From: BACL27 sp964203235
GTDB taxonomy: Bacteria; Actinomycetota; Acidimicrobiia; Acidimicrobiales; Ilumatobacteraceae
NCBI GenBank assembly: GCA_964203235.1
Contig: CAXNLE010000002.1
Span: 434,001-498,000, forward strand
Length of the DNA stretch: 64,000 nucleotides
Reading direction: 5' to 3'
In this document: positions 25,985 to 35,304 of the stretch, piece after piece
How the letters are laid out: every line of letters begins with the position of its first letter
Position numbering within the stretch: the first letter of the stretch is position 1
Notes under the pieces: generated by a model
Told to the model about the DNA's origin: nothing
The model's database searches: none
The model's input: only the letters and a program-made list of their open reading frames with translations
Made by a program: the position numbers and the translations under genes

Positions 25985-27175
25985 TCAGAGGTTGGCGTGC
26001 AGTCGCAGTTCTTCTCGAGGCTTCAACAATAAGTCATTAACTTTTCGAATTTCAATTTCATCGTACAAAAATTCGGTATTCGCAAGTCTTTGTAAAAAAG
26101 TATCCAAATCTTGACGACCTAGGGCAGGCTTCACACTTTGATCAACTTCAACAAAGCCTAAACTCTTGGTTAATTTGTTGGCCATCAAGCGATTCAAAGA
26201 TAGGCGCAACTTTGGTGGAAAAATAGATCCCAAACCTACTAACCTCTTTGCAATTTTTTTTCGAAGACGATACTTAAAACCGTTCTCCGAGGTCTTGAAT
26301 CCAGGATTTAACACTTTTATTGCAAGCCGCATAGACTTTTTTTTGCTCCAGTTTGGTGTGCCGTCTCGAATTGCCTCAGCCAGAAGTCCAAAGTAGTCAC
26401 GAATTTCACTTTTGTTTTGACTATCGCGAAGGTACTTTTCATATTCTCCACGACGGTCAAGGCTGCCAGCCTCAAAATTAACTCTTTCAACACAAAACTG
26501 CCTCAACCAAATAACTTGTTTGATTTCTGACAACGGACCCAAGGCGAGAGCATTTGCATGCACAAGTCGCTCTCCACCGATTAAGTTTGTGTTGAAATTA
26601 AAGCGATACGAAATAGAAAATACTTTCTTCCAAGTTTCCGTTTTAAAAATTCCGTAATATACGATCGGAGTTTGTCCAGATTGCTGCGGTTTTAGTCGAT
26701 TGATGACACTATTGCTTGCAAAACTTTTATTCTGTTTTTCAACTTGCCTTAAACCCCATTTTGTTTCGTGATTCAGATTCTCGTAACCGACAGTGACTCC
26801 ATTTACCGAACAAATCCTCTCGCTCTCCGATAATATTTTGAGACTTGAACAAAGACCTGAAATCACAAAAAAATCATCCTCGCCGATCATTGCCGAAAAC
26901 CTTGTAGTCGGTAACTGTGCAGCAAATCGCATTCGATTTTTGTAACCCAAAGAGAGACTTTCACCATCATTTGGCTTGAAATAGTGATAGTTAATATTTG
27001 GAAGACCAGGTAAGACTCCGACCTGAAAATACTGCTTTTCGGATCCGTCTAGAATATGCAAAGTAACTGGCAGGTCGCGCCAATACTCGATCGAGCGCTC
27101 TAACTCATATGGCCGATTGTAGGTCGGTATAACTATCGTCAACTCACGCAATAACTCAATTTCTTCTGGCGTCAT
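25985..27175 (-). CDS. Family 2-like glycosyltransferase (TIGR00180-like)
   Basis: A 396-residue protein opening with a GT-A signature, LTIVIPTYNRPYELERSI, and carrying a D-D pair in MIGEDDFFV where GT2 enzymes bind metal and nucleotide sugar. The last 150 residues are basic and unrecognised. The TIGR00180-like assignment comes from the pattern of YNRP and GEDD and is tentative. It is probably involved in a surface polysaccharide or glycopeptide. It ends a four-gene minus-strand glycan cluster and looks AT-rich compared with glpX. Confidence 0.72.
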   Translation of the reverse strand: MTPEEIELLRELTIVIPTYNRPYELERSIEYWRDLPVTLHILDGSEKQYFQVGVLPGLPNINYHYFKPNDGESLSLGYKNRMRFAAQLPTTRFSAMIGEDDFFVISGLCSSLKILSESERICSVNGVTVGYENLNHETKWGLRQVEKQNKSFASNSVINRLKPQQSGQTPIVYYGIFKTETWKKVFSISYRFNFNTNLIGGERLVHANALALGPLSEIKQVIWLRQFCVERVNFEAGSLDRRGEYEKYLRDSQNKSEIRDYFGLLAEAIRDGTPNWSKKKSMRLAIKVLNPGFKTSENGFKYRLRKKIAKRLVGLGSIFPPKLRLSLNRLMANKLTKSLGFVEVDQSVKPALGRQDLDTFLQRLANTEFLYDEIEIRKVNDLLLKPREELRLHANL

Positions 27176-27193
27176 GCTCCTACTTTACCCACT

Positions 27194-27877
27194 TCAAAAG
27201 CCGCCCGAAGCCGCCGAAATCAGCAACTTGTCGTCAATCGCTGCTTCAACTACAAAATCAGAGTTTGTTTTCAAAAACTCAGCAACAGCAGTTTTCGGAT
27301 TATTTCCCTTACCCCACGGACGATCAACAAACTCAACACCCTCTAAATCCTCAATGACCGTATCAAAAACCACACAATAACTACCGACCGAAACCAGCGA
27401 CGCATACAAATTCAGTTCACCGAGAACATGCTCGTGGGTATGGTTGCTGTCCAAAATCACCATCACACACTCGCACCGCAACGTTTTCTGCGAAACCTCT
27501 TGAGCAACTTTTTCATTAAGGCTTGATCCATCAAAAATTCTTAAACGCGGATACATCGGATGCGCCAATATCGCCACGCGGTTATGAGCACGCAAATCAA
27601 TTTCAATGCACCAGACTTCAGCATCTTTTGACCCACCACTCAAAGCAGTCAGCTCAAGAAGTGATGCAAAAAATACAGCAGATCCTCCGTGAGCAACACC
27701 AGTCTCAATTATCAGATCAGGTTCTATATCCCAAATCAGTTCCTGAACCGCAACAATGTCCTACGGATACTGAATAATCGGCCGACCCATCCACTTGAAG
27801 TTGTAAGAATATCTGGCTTCAATTGAGTCATGAAGAAACGATTTGGAGGACGAATTCATTGCATCTGATGATTTCAT
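27194..27877 (-). pseudogene. CmcI-family cephalosporin hydroxylase-like gene, interrupted by in-frame TAG
   Basis: From ATG 27877 the frame encodes a CmcI-like protein (SAM-binding Rossmann fold, common in sugar-modification clusters) of 227 codons. Codon 39 is TAG (27763-27761), in QYP-stop-DIVAVQELIW, where relatives usually have Gln: one C-to-T change from CAG. Downstream the frame is intact and family-typical: IIETGVAHGGSA, the nucleotide-binding acid in IEIDLR, and LDSNHTHEHVLGEL. The gene is therefore a recent pseudogene, a nonsense allele in the sampled strain, or a base error. An internal start could give a truncated product lacking the SAM site. Confidence 0.78.
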
Positions 27878-27900
27878 TACATACGCTTCTTAGTTAAAAA

Positions 27901-28743
27901 TCAAATATTAAGTGACTTTAGTTTTGAAATATCGGCCCAGAAAGCCTGTGACTCAAACTTCCGATCCGGAATGGCACCAACTAGAGGCACTATTTGTGCA
28001 CCAAGTTTATGAATTTGGTTATGTACAAAATCAAGAGTCGTCTGCGGCTTACCAGAACCAACGTTCACAATGCCCACCGCTTCAAAATAAGTTGCCAGAG
28101 AAACCAGGACACTTGCAGCTCTCTCAACTGAAATAAAGTCAAGAAGTTGCGTTCCACTGCCCATCTTGAACTGCTGATCTCCATTTAAAATTGCTGATCT
28201 CAATTGAGAATAAATAGACGTCGCTGATTGCCCAACACCATAGGGGTAAAAGATTCGTGCCCAAGTAAGTTCAAAATTAGGCCCCCCCCCCCCGGAAAAA
28301 CCCGAAAGAAATTTTCTGAGGTGATCTTTCGCAACCCCATAAGGGGTGTTCGGACTCATTTCTTGGCCTTCGACTAACGCTCCACCGGCAAGTCCATATT
28401 CGTAACAAGTTCCGGATACCACCAATTTAGGTAACCCAGTTGAAATTAATCCCTTTAAAAATAGTATTTGAAGTTTTAACCCTACCTCGACATGATATCT
28501 ATCTTGATAATTTGGTAATCCACCCCAAGCAAGATGTATCAAGACATCGGGTCTATTTAAATGATCAAACCAATCATCATGACCTTCGCTAATGTCAGCA
28601 ATCATAGATTTTTCGTTCGCACCAAGCTCACCAATCTTTGCTTGCTTTCTAACAACCAACAAAACATCATGATTGGTTTTTACGAGCACGTTTCGAACAT
28701 GTCGACCTATAAATCCCGTAGCACCAGTAATTGCTATCTTCAT
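27901..28743 (-). CDS. NAD-dependent sugar epimerase/dehydratase
   Basis: A 280-residue extended short-chain dehydrogenase. The Rossmann motif ITGATGFIGRHV (4-15), the SGTCYEYG strand with the catalytic Ser/Thr, and the YGVAK catalytic pair are present. It probably epimerises, reduces or dehydrates an NDP-sugar for the surface glycan. A run of 12 G (coding strand) interrupts the loop after LSGFS, giving four glycines; the frame is open at this count. Its start overlaps the stop of the methyltransferase by 4 nt. Confidence 0.85.
   Translation of the reverse strand: MKIAITGATGFIGRHVRNVLVKTNHDVLLVVRKQAKIGELGANEKSMIADISEGHDDWFDHLNRPDVLIHLAWGGLPNYQDRYHVEVGLKLQILFLKGLISTGLPKLVVSGTCYEYGLAGGALVEGQEMSPNTPYGVAKDHLRKFLSGFSGGGGPNFELTWARIFYPYGVGQSATSIYSQLRSAILNGDQQFKMGSGTQLLDFISVERAASVLVSLATYFEAVGIVNVGSGKPQTTLDFVHNQIHKLGAQIVPLVGAIPDRKFESQAFWADISKLKSLNI
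28282..28293. repeat. Homopolymeric tract of 12 C inside the epimerase gene
   Basis: Twelve consecutive C (G on the coding strand) lie in the middle of the epimerase gene. At 12 the reading frame is intact; loss or gain of one base would shift it and truncate the enzyme. Poly-G/C tracts of this length are classic sites of slipped-strand phase variation, but they are also prone to sequencing and assembly error. Confidence 0.9.
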
Positions 28744-29969
28744 TTAAATATTGAAAGTTGTGGTACTGCCGTCACGAACTTAGTTCCATTTGATGAAAGG
28801 TACCTAAGTTGGCTAACGATCTCTGCGCTTAAATTCCAAGGAAAAATCACAACGAAGTCAGGGTTGTCAATATTTAGGCGATCTTCAGAAACAATTGGTA
28901 TTCGACTGCCGGGCAGAAATTTGTTCTGCTTGTGAGGGCTACGATCAACCACATATTTGACCAAATCGCTCTTCACTCCGGCGAAATTTAGAAGCGTATT
29001 GCCCTTTGCGGCAGCACCATAGCCAACAACAAGCTTGCCTTGATCTTTTTTCTCAAGCAAAAACTTTAAAAAATTATTTTTCACCTGTTCGGCATGCTCT
29101 TGAAAACCACAATAGAAAGCAATACTCGTCATACCCGCCGTGTTCTCTTCGGAAATTAACTTCTCTACTCGAGTATCAATATCGTGTTTGCCGGTATCGC
29201 TACGTTGGGCATAAACACGAAGGCTTCCACCATGCGTACCAATTTTTTCAACATCAAAAACATTGAGCCCATTCTTGGAAAAAAGATTCACAACTGTGCC
29301 AAAAGACAAGTACGAAAAGTGTTCATGGTAGATCGTGTCGAATTGGTGCTGAGAGATCAAGTTCAATAGATGTGGAAACTCACATGTGAAAACCCCGTCA
29401 TCGTTTAAGAGCAGATGGCAGGCCTGCGAAAAGTCGTTGATGTCAGGCACATGCGCGAGAACATTATTGGCCGTCAGTAAATCGACAGTTCGACCTTGCT
29501 GACGTAATTCATTAGCCAATTTGACAGTTAAGAAATCTTGAATGATCTCAATGCCTTTTTGGCGCGCGGCATTTGCTGTGCTTGCAGTCGGCTCAATGCC
29601 ATAACAACTAATGCCTCTTTCTTTAACAAACTGCAATAGATAGCCGTCATTTGCTGCGACTTCACCGATCACGCTCGATTTGGTTAAACTAAATCGCTCA
29701 ACCATGTCGTTGACATATTTTTTTGCATGATTTAGCCACTCAGTTGAAAAAGAACTGAAGTACGCATACTCCTCATTAAATAGTTCTGCTGCACGTGAGT
29801 AAGCTTCGGCTTGAACGAGCCAACATCTTTCGCACACAAGAACTCGCAATGGGAAAAACTTCTCAGGTCTCTTCAATGCTAATTGTGTCAAATAAGCATT
29901 TGATGGTGGCGCAGCACCCAAGTCGACAAGCACATGCGATACATCTGAACCACAGTGTCGACACTTCAC
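28740..29969 (-). CDS. Sugar C-methyltransferase (NovU/TylCIII type)
   Basis: A 409-residue SAM-dependent methyltransferase with the three-part layout of NDP-deoxysugar C-methyltransferases. It has an N-terminal zinc site (CRHCGSD and CERCWLVQ), a central SAM domain (IGEVAANDGYLLQFV, with NNVLAHVPD) and a C-terminal domain (GYGAAAKGNTLLNF). The conserved EHFSYLSFGTV holds the active-site Tyr/His/Glu region. Its role is to add a methyl branch to a 4-keto sugar. GTG start at 29969; ATGA overlap with the epimerase supports a common pathway. Confidence 0.9.
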   Translation of the reverse strand: MKCRHCGSDVSHVLVDLGAAPPSNAYLTQLALKRPEKFFPLRVLVCERCWLVQAEAYSRAAELFNEEYAYFSSFSTEWLNHAKKYVNDMVERFSLTKSSVIGEVAANDGYLLQFVKERGISCYGIEPTASTANAARQKGIEIIQDFLTVKLANELRQQGRTVDLLTANNVLAHVPDINDFSQACHLLLNDDGVFTCEFPHLLNLISQHQFDTIYHEHFSYLSFGTVVNLFSKNGLNVFDVEKIGTHGGSLRVYAQRSDTGKHDIDTRVEKLISEENTAGMTSIAFYCGFQEHAEQVKNNFLKFLLEKKDQGKLVVGYGAAAKGNTLLNFAGVKSDLVKYVVDRSPHKQNKFLPGSRIPIVSEDRLNIDNPDFVVIFPWNLSAEIVSQLRYLSSNGTKFVTAVPQLSIFK

Positions 29970-30013
29970 TCGTTCAATCGTACCTGCACAGCAGAATTGA
30001 GGACGGTGATGCG

Positions 30014-30796
30014 CTAGTGGCGGCGGGAGGGTAGTGAAGTGATGCGGCGAACGAGACTGCGTGGAGACGAATTTGAAAAGGCTGAGACGCCTTTATAAAG
30101 AGCACCCGGGATGCATAGTGCTTTGCCACGCGTCACGGCGCGCAGACCTTCTCGTGCAACATCAGTGGCGTCGAGCCACGCGAAATTCGGCACTTGGCTG
30201 GCAATACTGTTCGTTCCAGAAACTTCAGAGAACTCAGTGCGCGTGAAACCCGGACACAGTGCAGTGACTCGAATACCGGTGCCGCGCAGTTCTTCGTGCA
30301 GGGCTTCGGTGAAACTTGTGACATATGCCTTCGTCGCAGAATAAACAGATGCCCTCGGCCCTGGTTGAAAACTTGCGACGCTTGAAACATTCAGTAAATA
30401 ACCGCGTCCGTTCGGCACCATCGCTTTAATCGCGGCATGAGACAAACGAGTTAGCGCCGAAACATTTACGCCAATTTCTCGCGACAGCCGTTCGACATCA
30501 AGTTCATGCATCAAACCTGAAGAACCAAAACCAGCGTTGTTGACAACTAAATCAATCGGCATTTTTGACGAGTCGGTGATGCGCGCTTCGACTTGTGCGA
30601 CCCCATCAGTATTTGACAAGTCGGCGACTATGACTTCAACATTTTTGAATCGCGCCGCCAATGCTTCAAGTCGATCTGCGCGACGGGCGACCAAAACTAA
30701 TGGCACACCCGACATGCCTAGTTGAACTGCAATCTCTTGACCGATACCACTAGATGCTCCTGTCACCAACGCACAGGTGAACGGGTATTTAGCCAT
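30014..30796 (-). CDS. Short-chain dehydrogenase/reductase
   Basis: A 260-residue classical SDR: TGASSGIGQEI cofactor motif near residue 12, NNAG, catalytic Ser in LLNVSSVASF and Y-x3-K in YSATKAY. Substrate is unknown. An Arg follows the cofactor loop (ARRADRL), suggesting NADPH preference. It follows atpC by 12 bp on the same strand and could be read from the end of the atp operon or with the glycan genes. Confidence 0.88.
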   Translation of the reverse strand: MAKYPFTCALVTGASSGIGQEIAVQLGMSGVPLVLVARRADRLEALAARFKNVEVIVADLSNTDGVAQVEARITDSSKMPIDLVVNNAGFGSSGLMHELDVERLSREIGVNVSALTRLSHAAIKAMVPNGRGYLLNVSSVASFQPGPRASVYSATKAYVTSFTEALHEELRGTGIRVTALCPGFTRTEFSEVSGTNSIASQVPNFAWLDATDVAREGLRAVTRGKALCIPGALYKGVSAFSNSSPRSLVRRITSLPSRRH

Positions 30797-30808
30797 GATT
30801 ATTGCTCG

Positions 30809-31246
30809 TTAATGAGACGAACCAGCCGAACTATTTGAATTTGGTAATCCACCAGTTGCAGCCAAGCGAGCATTTGCACGACGTAGATCTGCTTCAACCG
30901 TTGCATCGTGTTCGCCACGCATCGCCTCTTGCGCTCGCTCTTGTGCCGCTCTCGCCCGCGAAACATCAATGTTTTCGGCAAGTTCGGCACTGTCAGACAA
31001 GATTGTTACGTGATCAGGGGCAACATCAACGAAACCACCATGCACAGCAACATCTTGCACCTTGCCGTCAGTCATATATATGCGAGTGTGGTTTTCAACG
31101 AGCGCACCCAAGAATGTCGTATGACCAGGCAAGAACGCAATTTCGCCACCTTCTAGCGTGCGCGTAATTACTTGGCGTGCTTCACCAGAAAACAAAACGC
31201 GTTCTGGTGAAACTACCTCGACTCTGAGTGAACTTGACTCTGCCAT
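30809..31246 (-). CDS. atpC: ATP synthase F1 subunit epsilon
   Basis: A 145-residue subunit with the N-terminal beta sandwich (SSLRVEVVSPERVLFSGEAR, FLPGHTTFLGAL) and a C-terminal helical hairpin rich in Arg and Ala. It couples the central stalk to the c ring and can inhibit ATP hydrolysis. It is the last atp gene, 12 bp after atpD. Confidence 0.95.
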   Translation of the reverse strand: MAESSSLRVEVVSPERVLFSGEARQVITRTLEGGEIAFLPGHTTFLGALVENHTRIYMTDGKVQDVAVHGGFVDVAPDHVTILSDSAELAENIDVSRARAAQERAQEAMRGEHDATVEADLRRANARLAATGGLPNSNSSAGSSH

Positions 31247-31258
31247 GTTTGTTTAAAC

Positions 31259-32695
31259 CTAAGCAGCCGAATCTTGAAGTGTCTTAGCCTTAGCCAAAAC
31301 TTGATCAACGCCACCGACGTTCAAGAAAGCCTGCTCTGGCACATCATCAAGGTCGCCCTTAATAATCGCTTCGAAACTTTCAACTGTTTGTGCGGTCGGA
31401 ACATACTCACCCTTGACACCGGTGAAAACTTCAGCAACATAGAACGGCTGAGACAAGAAACGCTGCACCTTGCGGGCTCGCGAAACAGTCATGCGGTCTT
31501 CTTCTGAGAGTTCATCGAGACCAAGAATTGCGATGATGTCTTGCAACTCTTTGTAGCGTTGCAAAATTTCTTGCACGCGACGCGCGACGCCGTAGTGGCG
31601 GTCACCAACTGTTTCTGGAGTCAAAATCGTTGACGTTGACGCCAATGGATCTACCGCTGGGTAAATACCCAATGATGCAATCTGTCGCGACAACTCAGTT
31701 GTTGCATCCAAGAAAGCGAAAGTCGTAAACGGTGCTGGGTCGGTGTAGTCGTCAGCAGGAACATATACAGCCTGCAACGAAGTAATCGATCGGCCACGTG
31801 TTGATGTGATTCGCTCTTGTAACTGACCCATTTCGTCGGCGAGCGTCGGCTGGTAACCCACTGCTGACGGCATACGACCGAGCAATGTTGATACTTCAGA
31901 ACCAGCTTGTACAAAACGGAAAATGTTGTCAACGAACAACAACACGTCTTGGTTTTTGACATCTCGGAAGTATTCGGCCATTGTTAGGGCTGAAAGCGCA
32001 ACGCGCAAACGAACGCCTGGTGGTTCGTCCATTTGGCCGAAAACTAGTGCTGCTTTTTCAAATACACCGGACTCTTCCATTTCGAGACGAAGGTCGGTAC
32101 CTTCACGAGTTCGCTCACCAACACCCGCAAACACTGACACACCACCGTGCTTTGAAGCCACGCGGTTAATCATCTCGGTGATCAAAACTGTTTTACCTAC
32201 ACCTGCACCACCGAACAAACCGATTTTTCCACCAGCCAAATACGGTGTGAGCAAGTCAATAACTTTGATGCCAGTTTCGAACATTCGCTTTGATGGCTCG
32301 AGTGTGTCGAACGCTGGCGCAGGACGGTGAATCTCCCAACGTTCTGCGTCTTTGAAATCATCGTTGTTGCCGTCAAGACAGTCGCCCCAAACGTTCCATA
32401 CGTGGCCGAGAGTTTTGTCGCCCACTGGCACTGTGATGCCACGACCCGTGTCACGCACTGGTGTACCACGACGCAAGCCGTCTGTTGGCTTCATGCACAC
32501 CGCACGAACACGACTTCCACCAAGTTGCTGTGCAACTTCAGCAAGGATCACGTTTTCTTGACCCTCAACCGTGACGGTGAACTCAAGTGCTTGGTTGAGT
32601 TCTGGCAGTGAGCCACGAGGAAACTCAACGTCAATAACTGGACCAGCGATTGCTACTACTCGCCCATCTTTACGGTCTGTGGTTGCTGTACTCAT
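31259..32695 (-). CDS. atpD: ATP synthase F1 subunit beta
   Basis: The catalytic subunit, 478 residues. Walker A GGAGVGKTVL, the catalytic Glu motif GERTREG and the conserved LFVDNIFRFVQAGSEVS are present. It synthesises ATP at three sites alternating with alpha. It lies between atpG and atpC in the standard order. Confidence 0.97.
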   Translation of the reverse strand: MSTATTDRKDGRVVAIAGPVIDVEFPRGSLPELNQALEFTVTVEGQENVILAEVAQQLGGSRVRAVCMKPTDGLRRGTPVRDTGRGITVPVGDKTLGHVWNVWGDCLDGNNDDFKDAERWEIHRPAPAFDTLEPSKRMFETGIKVIDLLTPYLAGGKIGLFGGAGVGKTVLITEMINRVASKHGGVSVFAGVGERTREGTDLRLEMEESGVFEKAALVFGQMDEPPGVRLRVALSALTMAEYFRDVKNQDVLLFVDNIFRFVQAGSEVSTLLGRMPSAVGYQPTLADEMGQLQERITSTRGRSITSLQAVYVPADDYTDPAPFTTFAFLDATTELSRQIASLGIYPAVDPLASTSTILTPETVGDRHYGVARRVQEILQRYKELQDIIAILGLDELSEEDRMTVSRARKVQRFLSQPFYVAEVFTGVKGEYVPTAQTVESFEAIIKGDLDDVPEQAFLNVGGVDQVLAKAKTLQDSAA

Positions 32696-32743
32696 ATTTT
32701 CTCCCTTTTAATTTCGCTTAAAACTTCGTTACTAACTAACTAG

Positions 32744-33667
32744 CTAACTGACTGACATTTCGCGGACAATATCAACATCATCAGAACCGAGTGCCTCGGC
32801 ACCACTGACGATTTCCATAATTTCGGTTGTAATCGAATCTTGACGTGCACGGTTCATAATGCGTGAAAGATTTTTAATCAATTCTTCGGCGTTGTCAGTC
32901 GCTGATTTCATCGCACGTTGACGAAATGCGTGCTCGCTGGCCGCCGCGTTTAATAGAGCCGCATAAATTCGAGCCTCAACATATCGCGGAAGAAGAGTCT
33001 GCAAAATCAAATCAGGATCTGGTTCAAACTCATAATTACCACCCGAGGCAGACTTGCCGTCGCCACCAGCCACAACTTCGCGTTCGAGTGGCACGAGTGG
33101 TCGGCGGACAACTTCTTGACGACCCGATGAGACAAATCGCGTGTAAACAAGTTCGACACGATCTACTTCTCCACTCAAAAACAAATCAACAACAAATTGG
33201 CCGATCGCTTTTGCGTCTTCATATTTAGGGGCATCAGAAAAACCTGTGAAACTTTTTGAAGTCTTGTAACCACGAAAACGAAAATAATTTTCGGCTTTTC
33301 GGCCAACTGGCACAACAACATAATTTTTCGTAGCCAAGACATCGGCTTTAACTTCGCCTTCTGTCGCTCGCAATACACCTGCGTTGTAACCTCCGCACAA
33401 ACCACGGTCGGCGGTAATCGCGACATAACAAGTGGTACGAATCTCATCACGCACTTTAAGAAATGCCGACGAACTGCCTGCACCGCCAGCAGCCAAGTCT
33501 TTAACAACTTCGGTGATCCGCTCGCTGTATGGCACAGCGGCAGCCACTCGTTGTTGCGCCTTGACAATGCGTGAACCAGCAATGAGCTCCATTGCGCGCG
33601 TGATCTTCTTGGTTGCCTGAACCGATCTGATCCGACTGCGCAGAATGCGCTCTTGCCCGCCCGCCAT
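32744..33667 (-). CDS. atpG: ATP synthase F1 subunit gamma
   Basis: A 307-residue central-stalk subunit. The N-terminal helix (RSRIRSVQATKKITRAMELI) and the C-terminal helix (QRAMKSATDNAEELI) form the rotating coiled coil, and the ITADRGLCGGYN motif is conserved. Length is close to the mycobacterial subunit. It lies between atpA and atpD. Confidence 0.96.
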   Translation of the reverse strand: MAGGQERILRSRIRSVQATKKITRAMELIAGSRIVKAQQRVAAAVPYSERITEVVKDLAAGGAGSSSAFLKVRDEIRTTCYVAITADRGLCGGYNAGVLRATEGEVKADVLATKNYVVVPVGRKAENYFRFRGYKTSKSFTGFSDAPKYEDAKAIGQFVVDLFLSGEVDRVELVYTRFVSSGRQEVVRRPLVPLEREVVAGGDGKSASGGNYEFEPDPDLILQTLLPRYVEARIYAALLNAAASEHAFRQRAMKSATDNAEELIKNLSRIMNRARQDSITTEIMEIVSGAEALGSDDVDIVREMSVS

Positions 33668-33679
33668 TTTTTGTTAGAC

Positions 33680-35278
33680 CTACTCTGTAGCGAGCGTTTT
33701 TGCGCTCGCCGCTTCGCCGGTTTCACCGGCATCAGTCTTCGTTGGATCAACAGCGCCAGTCTTCTTAGTTGGCACGAATGCATTTTTGAAAGCGCCAACG
33801 ATTGATGCCAAGTCTTTTGGAACATCAGCCTTTGGCTCTTGACGAATGCCCGAAAGCAAACCAGCATGTCGCGAACGCATGTGCTCAAGAAGTTCATTCT
33901 CAAAGCGACGCACATCTGCAACTGGGATTGTGTCTAAGTAGCCCTTAGTGCCGGCAAAAATCGAAACGACCTGCTCTTCAACTGGCATCGGTGAGTTGAG
34001 CGGTTGCTTAAGCAATTCAACCAAGCGATAACCGCGCTCAAGTTGTGCTTTTGAAATTGCATCAAGTTCGCTACCGAAAGTTGCAAACGCTTCGAGTTCA
34101 CGAAACTGCGCAAGATCAAGTTTGAGAGTACCGGAGACACTTTTCATCGCTTTGATTTGAGCAGCGCCACCTACACGGCTTACCGAAATACCTACGTCAA
34201 CGGCTGGTCGCACGCCAGACTTAAACAAGTTGTCTTGCAAGTAAACCTGGCCATCGGTGATCGAAATTACGTTGGTCGGAATATACGCTGACACGTCACC
34301 AGCCTTTGTTTCAATAACTGGCAACGCAGTTAGCGAACCAGCACCGCGCTCATCGCTGAGTTTCGCAGCTCGTTCAAGCAAACGACTGTGCAGGTAGAAA
34401 ACGTCTCCTGGGTAAGCTTCGCGACCTGGTGGACGACGCAACAACAACGCAATCTGTCGATAAGCCTCTGCTTGTTTTGACAAATCGTCGTAAACAACAA
34501 GTGCGTGCTCACCGTTTTCCATCCATTGTTGGCCGATCGCACAACCTGCGTATGGTGCGAGATATTTGAACGGAGCAGGGTTAGATGCAGGGGCGGCAAC
34601 AACAACTGTGTATTCAAGTGCACCGAATTGACGTAACACTTCAACTGTTTGCGCAATAGTCGAACCTTTTTGTCCGATCGCCACGTAAATGCACTTCACA
34701 CCGAGGCCACGCTGATTAAGAATCGTGTCGATTGCAATCGTTGTCTTGCCTGTTTTGCGGTCACCAATGATTAGTTCGCGTTGACCACGACCAATTGGCG
34801 TCATCGCATCAATTGCTTTGATACCAGTTTGCAGTGGTTCGTGCACTGGCTTACGGCCCATGATGCCTGGAGCCTGCACTTCAACACGACGCATAATTGC
34901 GCCAACAATGTCACCCTTGCCGTCAATCGGTTGACCAAGTGCGTTAACTACTCGACCAAGCATCGCGTCGCCAACTGGCACTGACAAGATTCGTCCAGTT
35001 GCTTTAACGGTTTGGTTTTCTTCAATTGATTCTGCTTCACCGAGCACAACAACGCCGATTGAGTCTTCGTCTAAGTTCAACGCAAGACCGACCGTGCCGT
35101 CTTCAAATTCGAGCAACTCATTGACGGCGCAATCTGGCAAACCGCTTACACGAGCAATACCGTCACCAACTTCTGTGACACGACCAACGGTACGTGCTTC
35201 GACCGAAGGCTTGTAGCCCTCGAGTCCTTTGGTGATTGCCGCCGCGATGTCATTCGCGGAGAGTGTGAGTTCAGCCAT
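33680..35278 (-). CDS. atpA: ATP synthase F1 subunit alpha
   Basis: A 532-residue non-catalytic nucleotide-binding subunit. Walker A GDRKTGKTTIA and the beta-barrel start (GDGIARVSGLPD) are present. The C-terminus has an extra 20-25 residue acidic/Thr-rich tail (TKKTGAVDPTKTDAGET). C-terminal extensions of alpha are known in mycobacteria, where they suppress ATP hydrolysis; a like role here is inference. Confidence 0.97.
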   Translation of the reverse strand: MAELTLSANDIAAAITKGLEGYKPSVEARTVGRVTEVGDGIARVSGLPDCAVNELLEFEDGTVGLALNLDEDSIGVVVLGEAESIEENQTVKATGRILSVPVGDAMLGRVVNALGQPIDGKGDIVGAIMRRVEVQAPGIMGRKPVHEPLQTGIKAIDAMTPIGRGQRELIIGDRKTGKTTIAIDTILNQRGLGVKCIYVAIGQKGSTIAQTVEVLRQFGALEYTVVVAAPASNPAPFKYLAPYAGCAIGQQWMENGEHALVVYDDLSKQAEAYRQIALLLRRPPGREAYPGDVFYLHSRLLERAAKLSDERGAGSLTALPVIETKAGDVSAYIPTNVISITDGQVYLQDNLFKSGVRPAVDVGISVSRVGGAAQIKAMKSVSGTLKLDLAQFRELEAFATFGSELDAISKAQLERGYRLVELLKQPLNSPMPVEEQVVSIFAGTKGYLDTIPVADVRRFENELLEHMRSRHAGLLSGIRQEPKADVPKDLASIVGAFKNAFVPTKKTGAVDPTKTDAGETGEAASAKTLATE

Positions 35279-35304
35279 TTTGTATGTGTCCTTTCAGAAA
35301 GATT

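Noticed and set aside
27761..27763. Programmed amber read-through or pyrrolysine codon
   Set aside because: RF1 is intact, TAG ends normal genes here, and no pyl genes or read-through signal are visible.
28282..28293. Frameshift splitting the epimerase
   Set aside because: At 12 C the frame is open and motifs on both sides are in the same frame.
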